Positions 1-8,979 are shown, numbered from the stretch's first letter. The stretch is DNA of 64,000 bases from VXOI01 sp965197575 (GCA_965197575.1 OZ240214.1:2914001-2978000); one strand, 5' to 3'. Translations and numbers: made by a program. Notes: a model not told the origin generated them from the letters alone.

Positions 1-402
1 GTAGGGCAGTTCCCGGAGCGCCAGGCTGTGCGCCAGCAGGAACCCCACGTACAGCGGGCCGAGCAACAGGAAGGCCAGCCCTACGGCGTATTGCCCGCCC
101 CGGTAGAACGCAATGTACCACAGGGCGGCGGCGAACGCCCCGGCAGCGGTCACACCGCCGGTCATGGCCAAGAAGCTCGGCAGGCCGGAGGCCGCTTGGG
201 CCGCCAGCAGGATGGCCGCCACCCAGACCGTGCCGAGAAGCAGGGGCAGCGGAGCGGCTCCCAGCGGAGTGAGGCGGTAGACCTCCCGCAGGCCAATCGC
301 CCCGGCCAGCAGCACGAGCAGGGTGAGCCAGGGAGCGCCCAGCCAGACCGCGCCCAACAGGACCGGTAAACCCACCGCCGCCGTGAGCAGCCGAAGGGCC
401 AA
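1..402 (-). CDS. cdsA: Phosphatidate cytidylyltransferase, N-terminal part (window edge)
   Basis: The visible 134 residues are the start of a very hydrophobic membrane protein, with several consecutive helices rich in Leu, Ala, Val and Gly. CdsA makes CDP-diacylglycerol from phosphatidate and CTP in the cytoplasmic membrane. The identification rests on position, 4 nt after uppS in the order frr-uppS-cdsA that many bacteria share, and on the multi-helix pattern; the C-terminal signature lies outside the window. The likely start is a TTG at 400-402 (MALRLLTAAVGLPVLLG), because an in-frame stop lies a few codons upstream. Probably translated with uppS. The coding strand is open at the window edge. 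Confidence 0.75.
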   Translation of the reverse strand, partial: MALRLLTAAVGLPVLLGAVWLGAPWLTLLVLLAGAIGLREVYRLTPLGAAPLPLLLGTVWVAAILLAAQAASGLPSFLAMTGGVTAAGAFAAALWYIAFYRGGQYAVGLAFLLLGPLYVGFLLAHSLALRELPY

Positions 403-406
403 GGGG

Positions 407-1147
407 CTAGGCCTCAGATTCGACTATCCGGCCGTAGCGCCGCTGGCGGTTGCCGAAGGCTTCCAGGACCTGGTCCAACTCGGCGGGCTCCAGGTCCGGC
501 CACAGGGTCGGAGTATGGTAATACTCGCTGTAGGCCGACTGCCAGAGCAGGAAGTTGCTGATGCGCTGCTCCCCAGCGGTGCGGATGATCAGGTCGGGAT
601 CGGGGCAGTGGGCGGTGAACAGGTAGCGGCTGAAGGTCTCCTCGTCCACCTCGTCCGGCCCGAGCCCGTCCCGAATGATCCGCCGCACCGCGTCGATGAT
701 TTCGTCGCGACCGCCGTAGTCGAAAGCCACGTTCAGGGTCACGCCGGTGTTCGCGCCGGTGAGTTCTTGGGCGGCGGCGATGGCGCTGCCCAACTCCAGG
801 CTGAGGTTCGCGGTCTTGCCGACATGAACGATCCGAACGTTCTTCTCGTGGAGGATTTGGGTCTGCACCTCGATGGCGGCTGAAAAGATGCCGATCAGCC
901 CCTCCACCTCTTCCTTGGGCCGGGCCCAGTTTTCAGTGGAGAAGGCGTAGATGGTCACAAATCGCACACCCTTGGCGTCCAAGGCTTCGACGAGGCTTTG
1001 GATGCGGTCGACGCCCATCCGGTGCCCTTCCAGGCGCGGAAGCCCCCGGCGCTGCGCCCAACGGCCGTTGCCGTCCATGATGAAGGCGACGTGCCGGGGA
1101 ACCTCCGGGCCGCCGACGGACGGCTGATTTTCCGGTGCTTGCCGCAT
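407..1147 (-). CDS. uppS: Isoprenyl transferase (undecaprenyl diphosphate synthase)
   Basis: A 246-residue cis-prenyltransferase that elongates farnesyl diphosphate to the C55 lipid carrier used in cell-wall synthesis. The family signature FIMDGNGRWAQ is near the N-terminus (catalytic Asp about residue 25), followed by the AFSTENW substrate motif and the C-terminal RTAGEQRISNFLLWQ and YSEYY segments. The open frame runs farther upstream, but only the ATG at 1145-1147 gives the normal family length; the extension would read through frr in another frame. It lies 26 nt after frr and 4 nt before cdsA, so it belongs to the translation/envelope operon. Confidence 0.96.
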   Translation of the reverse strand: MRQAPENQPSVGGPEVPRHVAFIMDGNGRWAQRRGLPRLEGHRMGVDRIQSLVEALDAKGVRFVTIYAFSTENWARPKEEVEGLIGIFSAAIEVQTQILHEKNVRIVHVGKTANLSLELGSAIAAAQELTGANTGVTLNVAFDYGGRDEIIDAVRRIIRDGLGPDEVDEETFSRYLFTAHCPDPDLIIRTAGEQRISNFLLWQSAYSEYYHTPTLWPDLEPAELDQVLEAFGNRQRRYGRIVESEA

Positions 1148-1173
1148 TGGCCCCCGGCCAGACCCTCCCCCGG

Positions 1174-1761
1174 CTAAACCAGGAGGATTTCCGCCTCTTT
1201 GGCGGAAGACGTATCGTCGATCTGCTTGGTGTGGGCGTCGGTGACCTTCTGTAGCTGCTCTTGGGCGCGGCGGTTCTGGTCTTGGGAAATGTCCTTGTCC
1301 CGCTCCATCTTCCGCAGGGTTTCCAGGCCGTCCCGGCGCACGTTGCGGAGAGACACCTTTCCGTCCTCGGCCTTCTTCTTCAGCAGCTTGACCATTTCCC
1401 GGCGCCGCTCGTTGTTCAGCGGAGGGATGGGGACGGTGATGATGTTGCCGTCGTTGGAGGGGTTGAAACCCATTTCCGACTTCATCAGGCTCTTTTCGAT
1501 CTCGCGGAGAGCGCCCTTGTCCCACGGCTGGACCATGATGGCGCGGGCGTCCGGGGCGGAAATGGAGGCGATCTGGTTCAAAGGGGTCGCTGAGCCGTAG
1601 TAGTCCACCGGCAGGTTCTCGATCAACGACGGGGTGGCCCGGCCGGTGCGAAGCTGGCCCAAGTCGCGCCGGAAGGCTTCCAGGGTGCGGTCCATGCGGG
1701 AGCCCACGTCTTCCAACACCAGCTCCGCGGTTAAATCGGCGTCGCCGTCCTTTGGAGGCAT
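1174..1761 (-). CDS. frr: Ribosome recycling factor
   Basis: A 195-residue protein that, with EF-G, splits the post-termination ribosome. It shows the usual pattern: an N-terminal helix (MDRTLEAFRRDLGQLRTGRA), a central beta domain (VDYYGSATPLNQIASI, then IMVQPWDKGALREIEKSL) and a C-terminal helical part (KKKAEDGKVSLRNVRRD). About ten residues are added at the N-terminus compared with typical members of 185 residues. It starts 2 nt after pyrH, a conserved pairing, so the two are probably translationally coupled. Confidence 0.97.
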   Translation of the reverse strand: MPPKDGDADLTAELVLEDVGSRMDRTLEAFRRDLGQLRTGRATPSLIENLPVDYYGSATPLNQIASISAPDARAIMVQPWDKGALREIEKSLMKSEMGFNPSNDGNIITVPIPPLNNERRREMVKLLKKKAEDGKVSLRNVRRDGLETLRKMERDKDISQDQNRRAQEQLQKVTDAHTKQIDDTSSAKEAEILLV

Positions 1762-1763
1762 AA

Positions 1764-2489
1764 TCAGTCCCTCCCACCAATCGTAGTGCCTACGGTGTCA
1801 CCGGAGAGTATACAACCCATGCTGCCCGGCTTGAACATGTCGAACACCACTATGGGCAGGTTGTTCTCCATGCAAAGGGACAGGGCTGTGGAGTCCATTA
1901 CGGCCAGCCGCAAGTTGAGGGCATCGAGATAGTCCAGCGTGCTGAAGCGCACCGCGTTGGGGTTGGCGCGGGGGTCCGAGTCGTACACGCCGTCGACGTT
2001 GAACTTGGCCATGAGCAACACATCGGCGTTGATCTCCAAGGCCCGCAAGGCCGAAGCGGTGTCGGTGGTCATAAAGGGGTTGCCGGTGCCGGCCGCGAAG
2101 AGAACCACGCGCCCCTTCTCCAAGTGGCGGATGGCGCGGCGGCGGATGTAGGGTTCGGCGATGGCCTGCATCTGAAGGGCGCTCTGGGTGCGGGTGTCGA
2201 TGCCCCGTTGCTCCAGGGCGTCTTGCAAGGCCAGGGCGTTAATGACGGTGGCCAGCATCCCGGCGTAGTCGGCGGTGGCGCGGTCCATGCCCCGTTGCTC
2301 GGCGGCCCCGCCGCGCCAGATGTTGCCTCCGCCCATGACCACCGCGGTCTGGACGCCGCGCCAGTGGGCCACGCCGATCTGGTCGGCCAAATAGGTGACG
2401 GCCTCGGTGTCGATGCCGGCTTCCGAGGAGCCCTTGAGCGACTCGCCGCTGATTTTAAGCAGTACGCGGCGGTAGGGAGGGTCAGCCAT
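1764..2489 (-). CDS. pyrH: UMP kinase
   Basis: A 241-residue amino-acid-kinase-fold enzyme that phosphorylates UMP to UDP. The N-terminal LLKISGESL phosphate loop, the VVMGGGNIWRG glycine motif, MDRATADYAGMLATVINAL and the GTGNPFMTTDTASALRA segment are diagnostic. The ATG at 2487-2489 gives the standard family length; the open frame continues upstream antisense to nothing recognisable, overlapping tsf in another frame. It lies 11 nt after tsf and 2 nt before frr. Confidence 0.97.
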   Translation of the reverse strand: MADPPYRRVLLKISGESLKGSSEAGIDTEAVTYLADQIGVAHWRGVQTAVVMGGGNIWRGGAAEQRGMDRATADYAGMLATVINALALQDALEQRGIDTRTQSALQMQAIAEPYIRRRAIRHLEKGRVVLFAAGTGNPFMTTDTASALRALEINADVLLMAKFNVDGVYDSDPRANPNAVRFSTLDYLDALNLRLAVMDSTALSLCMENNLPIVVFDMFKPGSMGCILSGDTVGTTIGGRD

Positions 2490-2500
2490 CGGCGGCGGTC

Positions 2501-3004
2501 TTAGTCGCCGACTGCCAGGCGGTGGAAGCTGACCACGCGAACGTTCTCGCCCATCTTCGCCGCCGTTTCCCGGACCATCTCGCCCACCGAGGAGGAGTTG
2601 TTCTTGATGAAGGGCTGGCTGAGCAGGGCGACCTGGGCCGCCGGGCGCTCGTCCCCCTCTTCCATGTCCTCTTGGGCCAGGTAGACGGGCGACATAGCCG
2701 CCACTTGCATGGCGATGTCGTGGGCGAGTTGATGCAACTCGTCGGTGCGGGCGACGAAATCGCTCTCGCAGCCCAGTTCCACGATGGCCCCGACCCGGCC
2801 TCCGGTATGGACGTAGGCTTCGATGACCCCTTCGTTGGTGGCCCGGCCAACCCGCTTGGCGGTATCGGCCAGCCCCTTGGCCCGGAGCACTTCCGCCGCC
2901 TTGTCCAAGTCGCCGTCGACCCCTTCCAACGCTTGTTTGCAATCCATGATCCCGGCCCCGGTCTGGTCGCGCAGGGTCCGGATCAGTTCAACGCTGACCG
3001 CCAC
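2501..3004 (-). CDS. tsf: Elongation factor Ts, short form
   Basis: A 167-residue guanine-nucleotide exchange factor for EF-Tu. It has the N-terminal UBA-like domain with the LRDQTGAGIMDCKQAL signature, then EGVIEAYVHTGGRVGAIVEL and CESDFVARTDEL. It is much shorter than the roughly 280-residue enterobacterial protein because one core subdomain is absent; short forms of this type are known in Chloroflexota, Thermus and others. The start is GTG (3002-3004), preceded by an AAGGAGA ribosome site. It lies 67 nt after rpsB. Confidence 0.96.
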   Translation of the reverse strand: MAVSVELIRTLRDQTGAGIMDCKQALEGVDGDLDKAAEVLRAKGLADTAKRVGRATNEGVIEAYVHTGGRVGAIVELGCESDFVARTDELHQLAHDIAMQVAAMSPVYLAQEDMEEGDERPAAQVALLSQPFIKNNSSSVGEMVRETAAKMGENVRVVSFHRLAVGD

Positions 3005-3071
3005 CTAGTTATCTCCTTGGCTGAGGTTGTCCGTTTGTGTCCCGGCTCCGCCGCGGGCAAAGCCGTGGTCT

Positions 3072-4112
3072 TTAGTTGCGCCGTTCAGGAATTGCGTCCG
3101 AAATCATAAGACTCGGCGCGGCTGGCTCTGGTTCCGGCTCCGGCTCGGGTTCCGGGGCCACGGCCCTTTCCGCCATTCCGATGGCGAGGTCGGCCAGAGT
3201 CGTTTCGTCCAACTCGACGGCATCGGTGAGGGCTTCGTCCTCGCGAGCCGACAGCGCCAGGGCCTCGGCGGCCAGTGATTGCATTTCGTCCATCTCGGCC
3301 TGGAGGGCGGCTTCCCGCTGGGCCAAGCCCTCCAGCACGGCCGAGGCCATGCGGTTGGTCACCAAACGGATGGAGCGGACGGCGTCGTCGTTGCCGGGTA
3401 TGATGTGGTCAACAAGGTTGGGGTTGCAGTCGGAATCGACGATGGCGAACACCTTGATGCCCAAACGCCGCGCTTCGGCCACGCAGATGTTTTCCCGGCC
3501 GATATCAATGGCGAAGATGGCTTGGGGCAGCTCGTTCATGTCGCGCATTCCGGTGAAATACTTTTCCAAGCGGTTCAGGGTGTCGCGCATACGCACCCCG
3601 TCCTTCTTGGGCAGCAGGCGGAAATAGCCCTGGTCGCGCTTCTGCTGGAGCTCCAGCATGTAGCTGATCCGGGTGCGGATGGTCTGGAAGTTGGTCAATG
3701 TTCCGCCCAGCCACCGCTGGTTAACGTACCACATGCCGCAACGGTCAGCCTCGGCCTGGATGACCTCCTGGGCCTGGCGTTTGGTCCCGATGAACATGAC
3801 CTTGCCGCCGTTGGCGACCAACTCCACCATGTCTTTGAAGGCGTCGTTGATCATGCCCAGCGTTTGCTGGAGGTCAATGATGTGGATGCCGTTGCGCTGG
3901 GTGAAGATATAGCGCTTCATGGTGGGGTTCCAGCGCCGGGTCTGATGCCCGAAGTGGACGCCCGCTTCCAGGAGCGACTTCATGGTGATGGGCTCGCGCC
4001 CCTGCGGGGGCGGCGGCCGTTGGTCCGGGGGCCGCTCGGGCGCGGCAACCCGCGCCGTCTCCGCCGGGCTGGGAGTTTCCGTCTGCACTGGTCGCTCTAG
4101 CGACTCAACCAT
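3072..4112 (-). CDS. rpsB: Small ribosomal subunit protein uS2 with extended tails
   Basis: A 346-residue S2. The core starts at about residue 46 (MKSLLEAGVHFGHQTRRWNPTM) and carries YIFTQRNGIHIIDLQQT and the IPGNDDAVRSIRL motif. The start is the ATG at 4110-4112, preceded by a good purine-rich site (gaaaggcggg), so a proline-rich N-terminal extension of about 45 residues is likely translated. The C-terminus adds about 70 residues, rich in Glu and Ala, ending in a run of Pro-Glu dipeptides. Typical S2 is about 230-260 residues. It is the first gene of the rpsB-tsf-pyrH-frr-uppS-cdsA block. Confidence 0.95.
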   Translation of the reverse strand: MVESLERPVQTETPSPAETARVAAPERPPDQRPPPPQGREPITMKSLLEAGVHFGHQTRRWNPTMKRYIFTQRNGIHIIDLQQTLGMINDAFKDMVELVANGGKVMFIGTKRQAQEVIQAEADRCGMWYVNQRWLGGTLTNFQTIRTRISYMLELQQKRDQGYFRLLPKKDGVRMRDTLNRLEKYFTGMRDMNELPQAIFAIDIGRENICVAEARRLGIKVFAIVDSDCNPNLVDHIIPGNDDAVRSIRLVTNRMASAVLEGLAQREAALQAEMDEMQSLAAEALALSAREDEALTDAVELDETTLADLAIGMAERAVAPEPEPEPEPEPAAPSLMISDAIPERRN

Positions 4113-4147
4113 CAAGACCCGCCTTTCTCTTTTTAATAAATAGCGTT

Positions 4148-4175
4148 GATTGAATTCTATAGGCGAATTCGCGCC
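4148..4175 (-). promoter_or_regulatory. Possible rpsB promoter/operator region
   Basis: Upstream of rpsB, on the minus strand, a TATAGAAT -10-like sequence lies directly beside a perfect 10-bp palindrome (GCGAATTCGC, 4163-4172). No convincing -35 box is visible. The palindrome could be an operator or chance. Confidence 0.25.
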
Positions 4176-4280
4176 ACGAGGGACATCTCGGGGCTGAGGC
4201 GAGTATACCATAGCCCCCAAAGCCGGGCAAACGGACGGGACTTATCTGAAATACCCCTGTCAACCGGCTTGGCAATTGTC

Positions 4281-4589
4281 CTACCCTGCCGGGACGAGGG
4301 CCGCGGACCAGGGGAGAAGGGAGCGGACGAGCTCATGGCAGTCAGGAAGGGCGTTCTGGCGGCGGCACCGTTCCAGGTAGCGGTGGGCCGCCATGAAGGT
4401 GGTGAGGCGGAATCCGGCCTGGGCCACCCGGCGGATAAAGGAATGGGCTTCGGGCAGGGGCCGGGAGCCAGAGAGGTCCGAGTCCCATTGGTCGCAAAAT
4501 TCCCGGGCCAGCGGGCGGAGCCGGACGACGGCAAGGGCGCGGGCCATTTTGCGGCGCAGGGCGTTGACGCGGCGTCTTAGGCCGTTCAT
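4281..4589 (-). CDS. Hypothetical basic protein
   Basis: A 102-residue, Arg-rich protein (MNGLRRRVNALRRKMARALAVVRLRPLA at the start, shown in part by position 1-28) without a signal peptide or membrane segment. The ATG at 4587-4589 is chosen because AGGAGA lies about 10 nt upstream; an in-frame ATG farther up would add 22 residues. I do not recognise the family. It could be a DNA- or RNA-binding protein from its charge, but that is inference. It stands alone behind the rpsB promoter region. Codon use resembles its neighbours. Confidence 0.45.
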   Translation of the reverse strand: MNGLRRRVNALRRKMARALAVVRLRPLAREFCDQWDSDLSGSRPLPEAHSFIRRVAQAGFRLTTFMAAHRYLERCRRQNALPDCHELVRSLLPWSAALVPAG

Positions 4590-4769
4590 TCGGTTAAGGT
4601 TCTCCTGGCGGGGCTTATTGGGGGATTTTTCGATTTCCCGGCCATTTCCGGCCATTTTCTCCCGCTCTGGGCCGCTGGCGGGGTTGGGATGGGAATCACG
4701 AATTGGGCGGGGTCGTCTATGGGCATTGGATACCTGTCGCCTCGGTAGCGGGTTGGGTTTGGGTGTGAT

Positions 4770-4810
4770 GGGTATTATGGTAGGGAGGTGTATTCGGGGT
4801 TGGCAAGGGG
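4770..4810 (+). repeat. Dispersed intergenic repeat, copy 1
   Basis: A 41-bp sequence beginning GGGTATTATGGTAGGG that matches 36 of 41 positions with the sequence at 23025-23065. Both copies are intergenic and are preceded by a related but more diverged stretch. No protein-coding role is apparent. Confidence 0.6.
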
Positions 4811-4824
4811 ATTAGGGAGTTACT

Positions 4825-4972
4825 GCAGGGCCTTTTCGTTCTCCCTCCAGGGAGAGGGCTGGGGTGAGGGGGTAAGACTTCGCATCAACGACTGTTTCCT
4901 GCACGGGGACGCCCTCACCCTAACCTTCTCCCAGAGGGAGAGGGGACTTTCCCCGAGAATGAAAAGGCCCTG
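4825..4972. repeat. Palindromic MITE-like intergenic element
   Basis: About 148 bp whose ends are inverted repeats: the outer 18 bp (cagggccttttcgttctc against gagaatgaaaaggccctg) match at 17 positions, followed by inner arms ctccctccagggagaggg and the complementary ccctcaccctaaccttctcc. Only about 40 bp of loop separates the arms. It carries no gene. It may fold into a long hairpin in RNA and lies about 150 bp before the transporter operon. Confidence 0.7.
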
Positions 4973-5126
4973 AGTATCGGTCTGTGGGGGCTGTTATTCC
5001 CCTGCGGATTTAACTATAGTGTTCCGAGGAAGGGATTTCATGCGCCCCCACATGGTCCCGGTAGGCAACGCTTGTGTCCTTTCCCGGCATACGCGAAAAT
5101 CACGCGCATTCGGAGGTAAGGACCAA

Positions 5127-6314
5127 GTGGCAGCAATATCCAAAACTTTCATCGTATTCGCGGCGCTCCTGGCAATTCTGGCAACCCTCGTTGCTTGTGG
5201 AGATGACACCGCCCCGGTGGACACTTCGGAGAGTGACGCGAAGATAGCGGAACTCGAAACCAAGCTGGCCGATACGGAAGCGATGCTGGCTGAGGCCGAG
5301 GCCGAGATGGCCGCCATGCCCGCCCCAAGCGGGGATCAGGGCGACCGGCTTCAAGCAGTGAAGGACCGGGGCAAGGTTATCTGCGCCAGCCGGAACGACG
5401 TGCCGGGTTATGGCTTCCTGGACATTCAAGGGAACAATTTGGGCTTCGACATCGACCTCTGCCGGGCCTTGGCCGCCGCGGTGCTGGGCGATCCCAACGC
5501 CATCGAGATCCGCTTGATTTCGGCCGCCGAGCGCGGGCCGACCATTCAGTCGGGCGAGGTCGACATGCTGGTCCGTACCGTTACCTGGACGACCTCCCGC
5601 GATTCGCAGTGGGGCAACTACGCCCAGACGATGTTCTATGATGGCCAAGGGTTCTTGGTCAACAAGAGCCTCGGCATCTCCAGTGCGCTGGATTTGAGCG
5701 GCGCCACCGTCTGCGTGACGCAGGGCACAACCACCGAGCTGAACCTGCAAGACTTCTCCAACCAGTACGGCCTCAACATAACCCCGCTGACCTTCGAGGA
5801 CACCGACGCGGTGTCGGCGGCCTATCAGAGCGGGCAGTGCGACGCTTTCACCAACGACCGCTCGCAGTTGGCCGCCATAGGTTCCGGCTTCGACGACCCC
5901 ACCGCCCACACCATCCTGCCGGAGACCATCTCCGAGGAGCCGCTGGGCCCGGTGGTCCCGCACGGTGACGACAACTGGTTCGACGTCGTAAAGACGGTGA
6001 TGGGCATACTCATCTACGCCGAGGCTTACGACGTTACCTCCGGCAACGTTCCCGCCTCCGCGACCGGGGACACGAAAGTCGACCGGCTGCTGGGTTTCGA
6101 GGGCAGCTACGGCCAGGAGAGCCTGGGCTTGGGCCAAACCGCGGCGCTGGACGTTATCGGCGCGGTCGGCAACTACGGCGAGATTTATGACCGGAACCTT
6201 GGCTCCGGCGGCATCAATCTGCCTAGGGAAAACGGGCGCAACGCGCTGTGGGCCAACGCACGCTGCCAAGACTGCCCCAAGGGAGGCCAAATCTACGCCG
6301 CGCCCTTGCGCTAA
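5127..6314 (+). CDS. aapJ: Amino-acid ABC transporter substrate-binding lipoprotein
   Basis: A 395-residue binding protein of the AapJ/BztA (SBP_bac_3) family that would capture L-amino acids outside the membrane. The start is a GTG at 5127-5129, with GGAGG about 10 nt upstream; the frame opens earlier without a good site. Residues 1-27 form a lipoprotein signal ending in LVAC. They are followed by an acidic, Ala/Glu-rich heptad stretch (residues about 32-65), which looks like a coiled-coil spacer, then the binding domain (LQAVKDRGKVICASRNDVPG, LGFDIDLCRALAAAV, DAFTNDRSQLA). First gene of the four-gene operon aapJQMP. Confidence 0.93.
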   Translation: MAAISKTFIVFAALLAILATLVACGDDTAPVDTSESDAKIAELETKLADTEAMLAEAEAEMAAMPAPSGDQGDRLQAVKDRGKVICASRNDVPGYGFLDIQGNNLGFDIDLCRALAAAVLGDPNAIEIRLISAAERGPTIQSGEVDMLVRTVTWTTSRDSQWGNYAQTMFYDGQGFLVNKSLGISSALDLSGATVCVTQGTTTELNLQDFSNQYGLNITPLTFEDTDAVSAAYQSGQCDAFTNDRSQLAAIGSGFDDPTAHTILPETISEEPLGPVVPHGDDNWFDVVKTVMGILIYAEAYDVTSGNVPASATGDTKVDRLLGFEGSYGQESLGLGQTAALDVIGAVGNYGEIYDRNLGSGGINLPRENGRNALWANARCQDCPKGGQIYAAPLR

Positions 6315-6519
6315 CCTGGCGCCGTCCAATCGAGGCGAGGTGATTCAGGGCAGATAATTCAAGGCAGGCGAAAACAGGGGCGGCCGGCACGCACAGGTCG
6401 CCCCTATCGTTTAACATTCACCATTAACAGGCGCCAGTAACGGTCCCTGGACGGCAGCGGACCGTACTACGAGCGCCGCGCCGCAGGCTACGCGACTGGG
6501 AGACTTTCAGCAAGTAATT

Positions 6520-7725
6520 ATGGCGGACCTACCGCGAGTTCTAACGTACAAGGGCATTCCGGTTTGGCGGCACGCCCAGGTTATCCAATGGGTCTCGCAA
6601 ATTGTGTCCGGCATATTGGTGGTGGCCCTGGTCGTCTGGTTCTTCTCCAACATCGCCAACGCGATACAAGAACGGGAAATCCCCTACGGCTTCAGCTTCC
6701 TCAGCCGCGCCTATCAGACCCCCATCGGGCAGCACTTCCTGCCCTACGAGTCGTCCGATACTTTCCTCTATGCCTTCGGCGTCGCGGTGGTCAACACCCT
6801 GATCGTTTCCGTAGTGGGCGTTATCCTGGCTACCGTCCTGGGTGTCGGGGTCGGCGTCGCCCGCATGTCAGGGAACTGGATTGTATCCCGGGCGGCGCTG
6901 GCGTACATCGAGTTTTTCCGCAACGTTCCCCTCTTGGTGCAGTTGTTTTTCTGGTTCTATATCATCCTGGCGTTGCCCCCCGTCCGGGAAGGGTACGTCG
7001 TAGCCCAGCGGCTGTATATCAACAACGCCGGCATTTCGATGCCCGCCCCTTCGGCCAACGGCGTCGGCGGGGCCCTGACCTGGGCGGCGCTGGCGGCGGC
7101 CGCGATAGCCGCCGGAGTCATCGTCCGCCGTTTGCTGGCCCGGCGGGAGGCCGAATCGGGGGCGGCGTCCTATCCTTTGCTGCTGGGTCTTGCAACCACC
7201 ATCGTGGCTGCCGCGGTGGCCTGGGTGGCGGTTGGCGCGGCATTCGGCGATGCTCCCTTCCACGTATCCCAGCCTGCCGCGCAGGGCGCCTTCGGCCGGA
7301 TCAGCGGCGGCCTGACCCTGTCCGGCGGCCTGATAGCGCTGTTGGCCGGGCTGGTGATCTACACGTCGTCCTTTATCGCCGAAATCGTGCGGGCCGGGCT
7401 CCAGTCGGTGAGCCGCGGGCAGTACCAGGCAGCCCGAGCGCTGGGGCTCACGCAGATGGAAACCCTGCGCACAGTGACCTTTCCCCAAGCGTTGCGGGTT
7501 ATCATACCGCCGCTGATCAGTCAGTACCTCAACCTGACCAAGAACAGCAGCCTGGCCGGCGCCATCGGCTACAGCGACCTCACGAGCGTTGCCAAGACGA
7601 TGACGCAGACCGCCCCGGCAGTTTCCATATTCATATTGCTTATGGCGGCGTACCTGGCAATGAGCCTGACTTACTCCTTGATTGGCAACCTGTACAACCG
7701 GCACATCCGTTTCGCGGGAGGATAG
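6520..7725 (+). CDS. aapQ: Amino-acid ABC transporter permease
   Basis: A 401-residue inner-membrane permease of the general L-amino-acid transporter. It has an N-terminal helix (about 25-45), a helix pair near 85-130, a long middle insertion with extra helices (about 180-260), typical of AapQ/BztB, and the C-terminal EAA loop (ARALGLTQMETLRTVTFPQA) that contacts the ATPase. RNVPLLVQLFFWF is the conserved permease helix. It begins 205 nt after aapJ and ends 3 nt before the next permease gene, so the two are cotranslated. Confidence 0.94.
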   Translation: MADLPRVLTYKGIPVWRHAQVIQWVSQIVSGILVVALVVWFFSNIANAIQEREIPYGFSFLSRAYQTPIGQHFLPYESSDTFLYAFGVAVVNTLIVSVVGVILATVLGVGVGVARMSGNWIVSRAALAYIEFFRNVPLLVQLFFWFYIILALPPVREGYVVAQRLYINNAGISMPAPSANGVGGALTWAALAAAAIAAGVIVRRLLARREAESGAASYPLLLGLATTIVAAAVAWVAVGAAFGDAPFHVSQPAAQGAFGRISGGLTLSGGLIALLAGLVIYTSSFIAEIVRAGLQSVSRGQYQAARALGLTQMETLRTVTFPQALRVIIPPLISQYLNLTKNSSLAGAIGYSDLTSVAKTMTQTAPAVSIFILLMAAYLAMSLTYSLIGNLYNRHIRFAGG

Positions 7726-7728
7726 AAG

Positions 7729-8979
7729 GTGGCGGCCAACGTCGGCTCGGGGCCCGCGCCCGTTCTGCCTCCGCCGCGCAGCGAGATAGGCGCGGTCGGC
7801 TGGATCCGGGCCAACCTGCTCGGCTCCTGGTACAGCGGCGCGCTAACCGTGGTGTCCATCTTCGTCATCGGGCTGGGCCTCTGGTTCGGGTTGGGGTGGG
7901 TGATTTTTGATGCCGACTGGACCCTGATCGCCAAGCTGGGCGGCCGGATGATCATCGGCCAGTTCAATACCGAAGCCGCCTGCCCCGGGCAGAACTGCTT
8001 CTGGCGGCCGCAGGTGGTGTTGCTGCTGGTCACCGCCCTGCTGGGAATGGCTTGGGGATTCACCGCCGGCCACGCTACGAAACGCACCGCCATCGGGGTC
8101 GCCGTGGTCCTGGCCCTCTTCGCCTTTCTGCCCTACAGCCTGGAACAGATGGGCTGGGACGTGCGGCTGCTCTTGCTGGCCAACCCGGCAGCGCTGATGG
8201 CCGGGTGGGCGCTGGCCCGCTATACGCCCCTGGGTTCCGCCCGGTGGATTGCCATACTGGGCGTTGGAGTGTTTCTGATCACGTTGTTGTTGCTGCGGGG
8301 ACTGCCGTGGGTGCCCGGCCTGCAGCCAGTGTACGTCATCTACTGGGGCGGGTTGATGCTGAACCTGTTGCTGGCGGTGGTCGGGATAGCGCTCAGCCTG
8401 CCCTTGGGAATCGCCCTGGCATTGGGGCGGCGCAGCAATCTTCCGATCCTCAAGCTGCTGTGCGTGGCCTTTATCGAGATATTCCGCGGAGTCCCGCTGA
8501 TCACCCTGCTGTTCATGTCGCAGGTGCTGGTGCCGCTGGCATTCCCCGAAGAGTTTCCCCAGAATTCGCTGCTCCGCGCCGGAATAGTGATAACCCTGTT
8601 CAGCGCGGCCTATATGGCCGAGAATATTCGTGGCGGACTTCAAGCGCTCCACCGCGGGCAGGCGGAGGCGGCCCGGGCGCTGGGGCTGCCCAGTTGGCAG
8701 ACCACCATATTGATCTCCTTGCCGCAGGCTATCCGCAACGTCATCCCCGCCATCGTCGGCCAGTTCATATCCCTGTTCAAAGACACCAGCCTGGTGTACA
8801 TCATTGGTATGCTGGACGTGGTGGAAATCAGCAGGGCGTTCATTCAGGGCAACACGGAATACTTGAGCAACGCCAAGGAGCTGTTCATCTTCCTAGCGCT
8901 GGTTTTCTGGGTATTCACCTACGGAATGTCGTACGTAAGCCGGCGGGTGGAGCAACAATTAGGCGTCGGCGAGCGGTGA
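7729..8979 (+). CDS. aapM: Amino-acid ABC transporter permease
   Basis: A 416-residue partner permease, starting with GTG at 7729, with GGAGGATAGAAG just upstream. It has several hydrophobic segments, the IFRGVPLITLLFMSQVLVP helix and the EAA loop ARALGLPSWQTTILISLPQA. It probably forms the transmembrane heterodimer with the product of the preceding gene. Length and helix layout agree with AapM/BztC. Confidence 0.94.
   Translation: MAANVGSGPAPVLPPPRSEIGAVGWIRANLLGSWYSGALTVVSIFVIGLGLWFGLGWVIFDADWTLIAKLGGRMIIGQFNTEAACPGQNCFWRPQVVLLLVTALLGMAWGFTAGHATKRTAIGVAVVLALFAFLPYSLEQMGWDVRLLLLANPAALMAGWALARYTPLGSARWIAILGVGVFLITLLLLRGLPWVPGLQPVYVIYWGGLMLNLLLAVVGIALSLPLGIALALGRRSNLPILKLLCVAFIEIFRGVPLITLLFMSQVLVPLAFPEEFPQNSLLRAGIVITLFSAAYMAENIRGGLQALHRGQAEAARALGLPSWQTTILISLPQAIRNVIPAIVGQFISLFKDTSLVYIIGMLDVVEISRAFIQGNTEYLSNAKELFIFLALVFWVFTYGMSYVSRRVEQQLGVGER

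Noticed and set aside
407..1780. A 457-residue frame covering uppS and frr
   Set aside because: The part above 1147 is the shadow of frr in another frame; the UppS family starts at the ATG 1145-1147.
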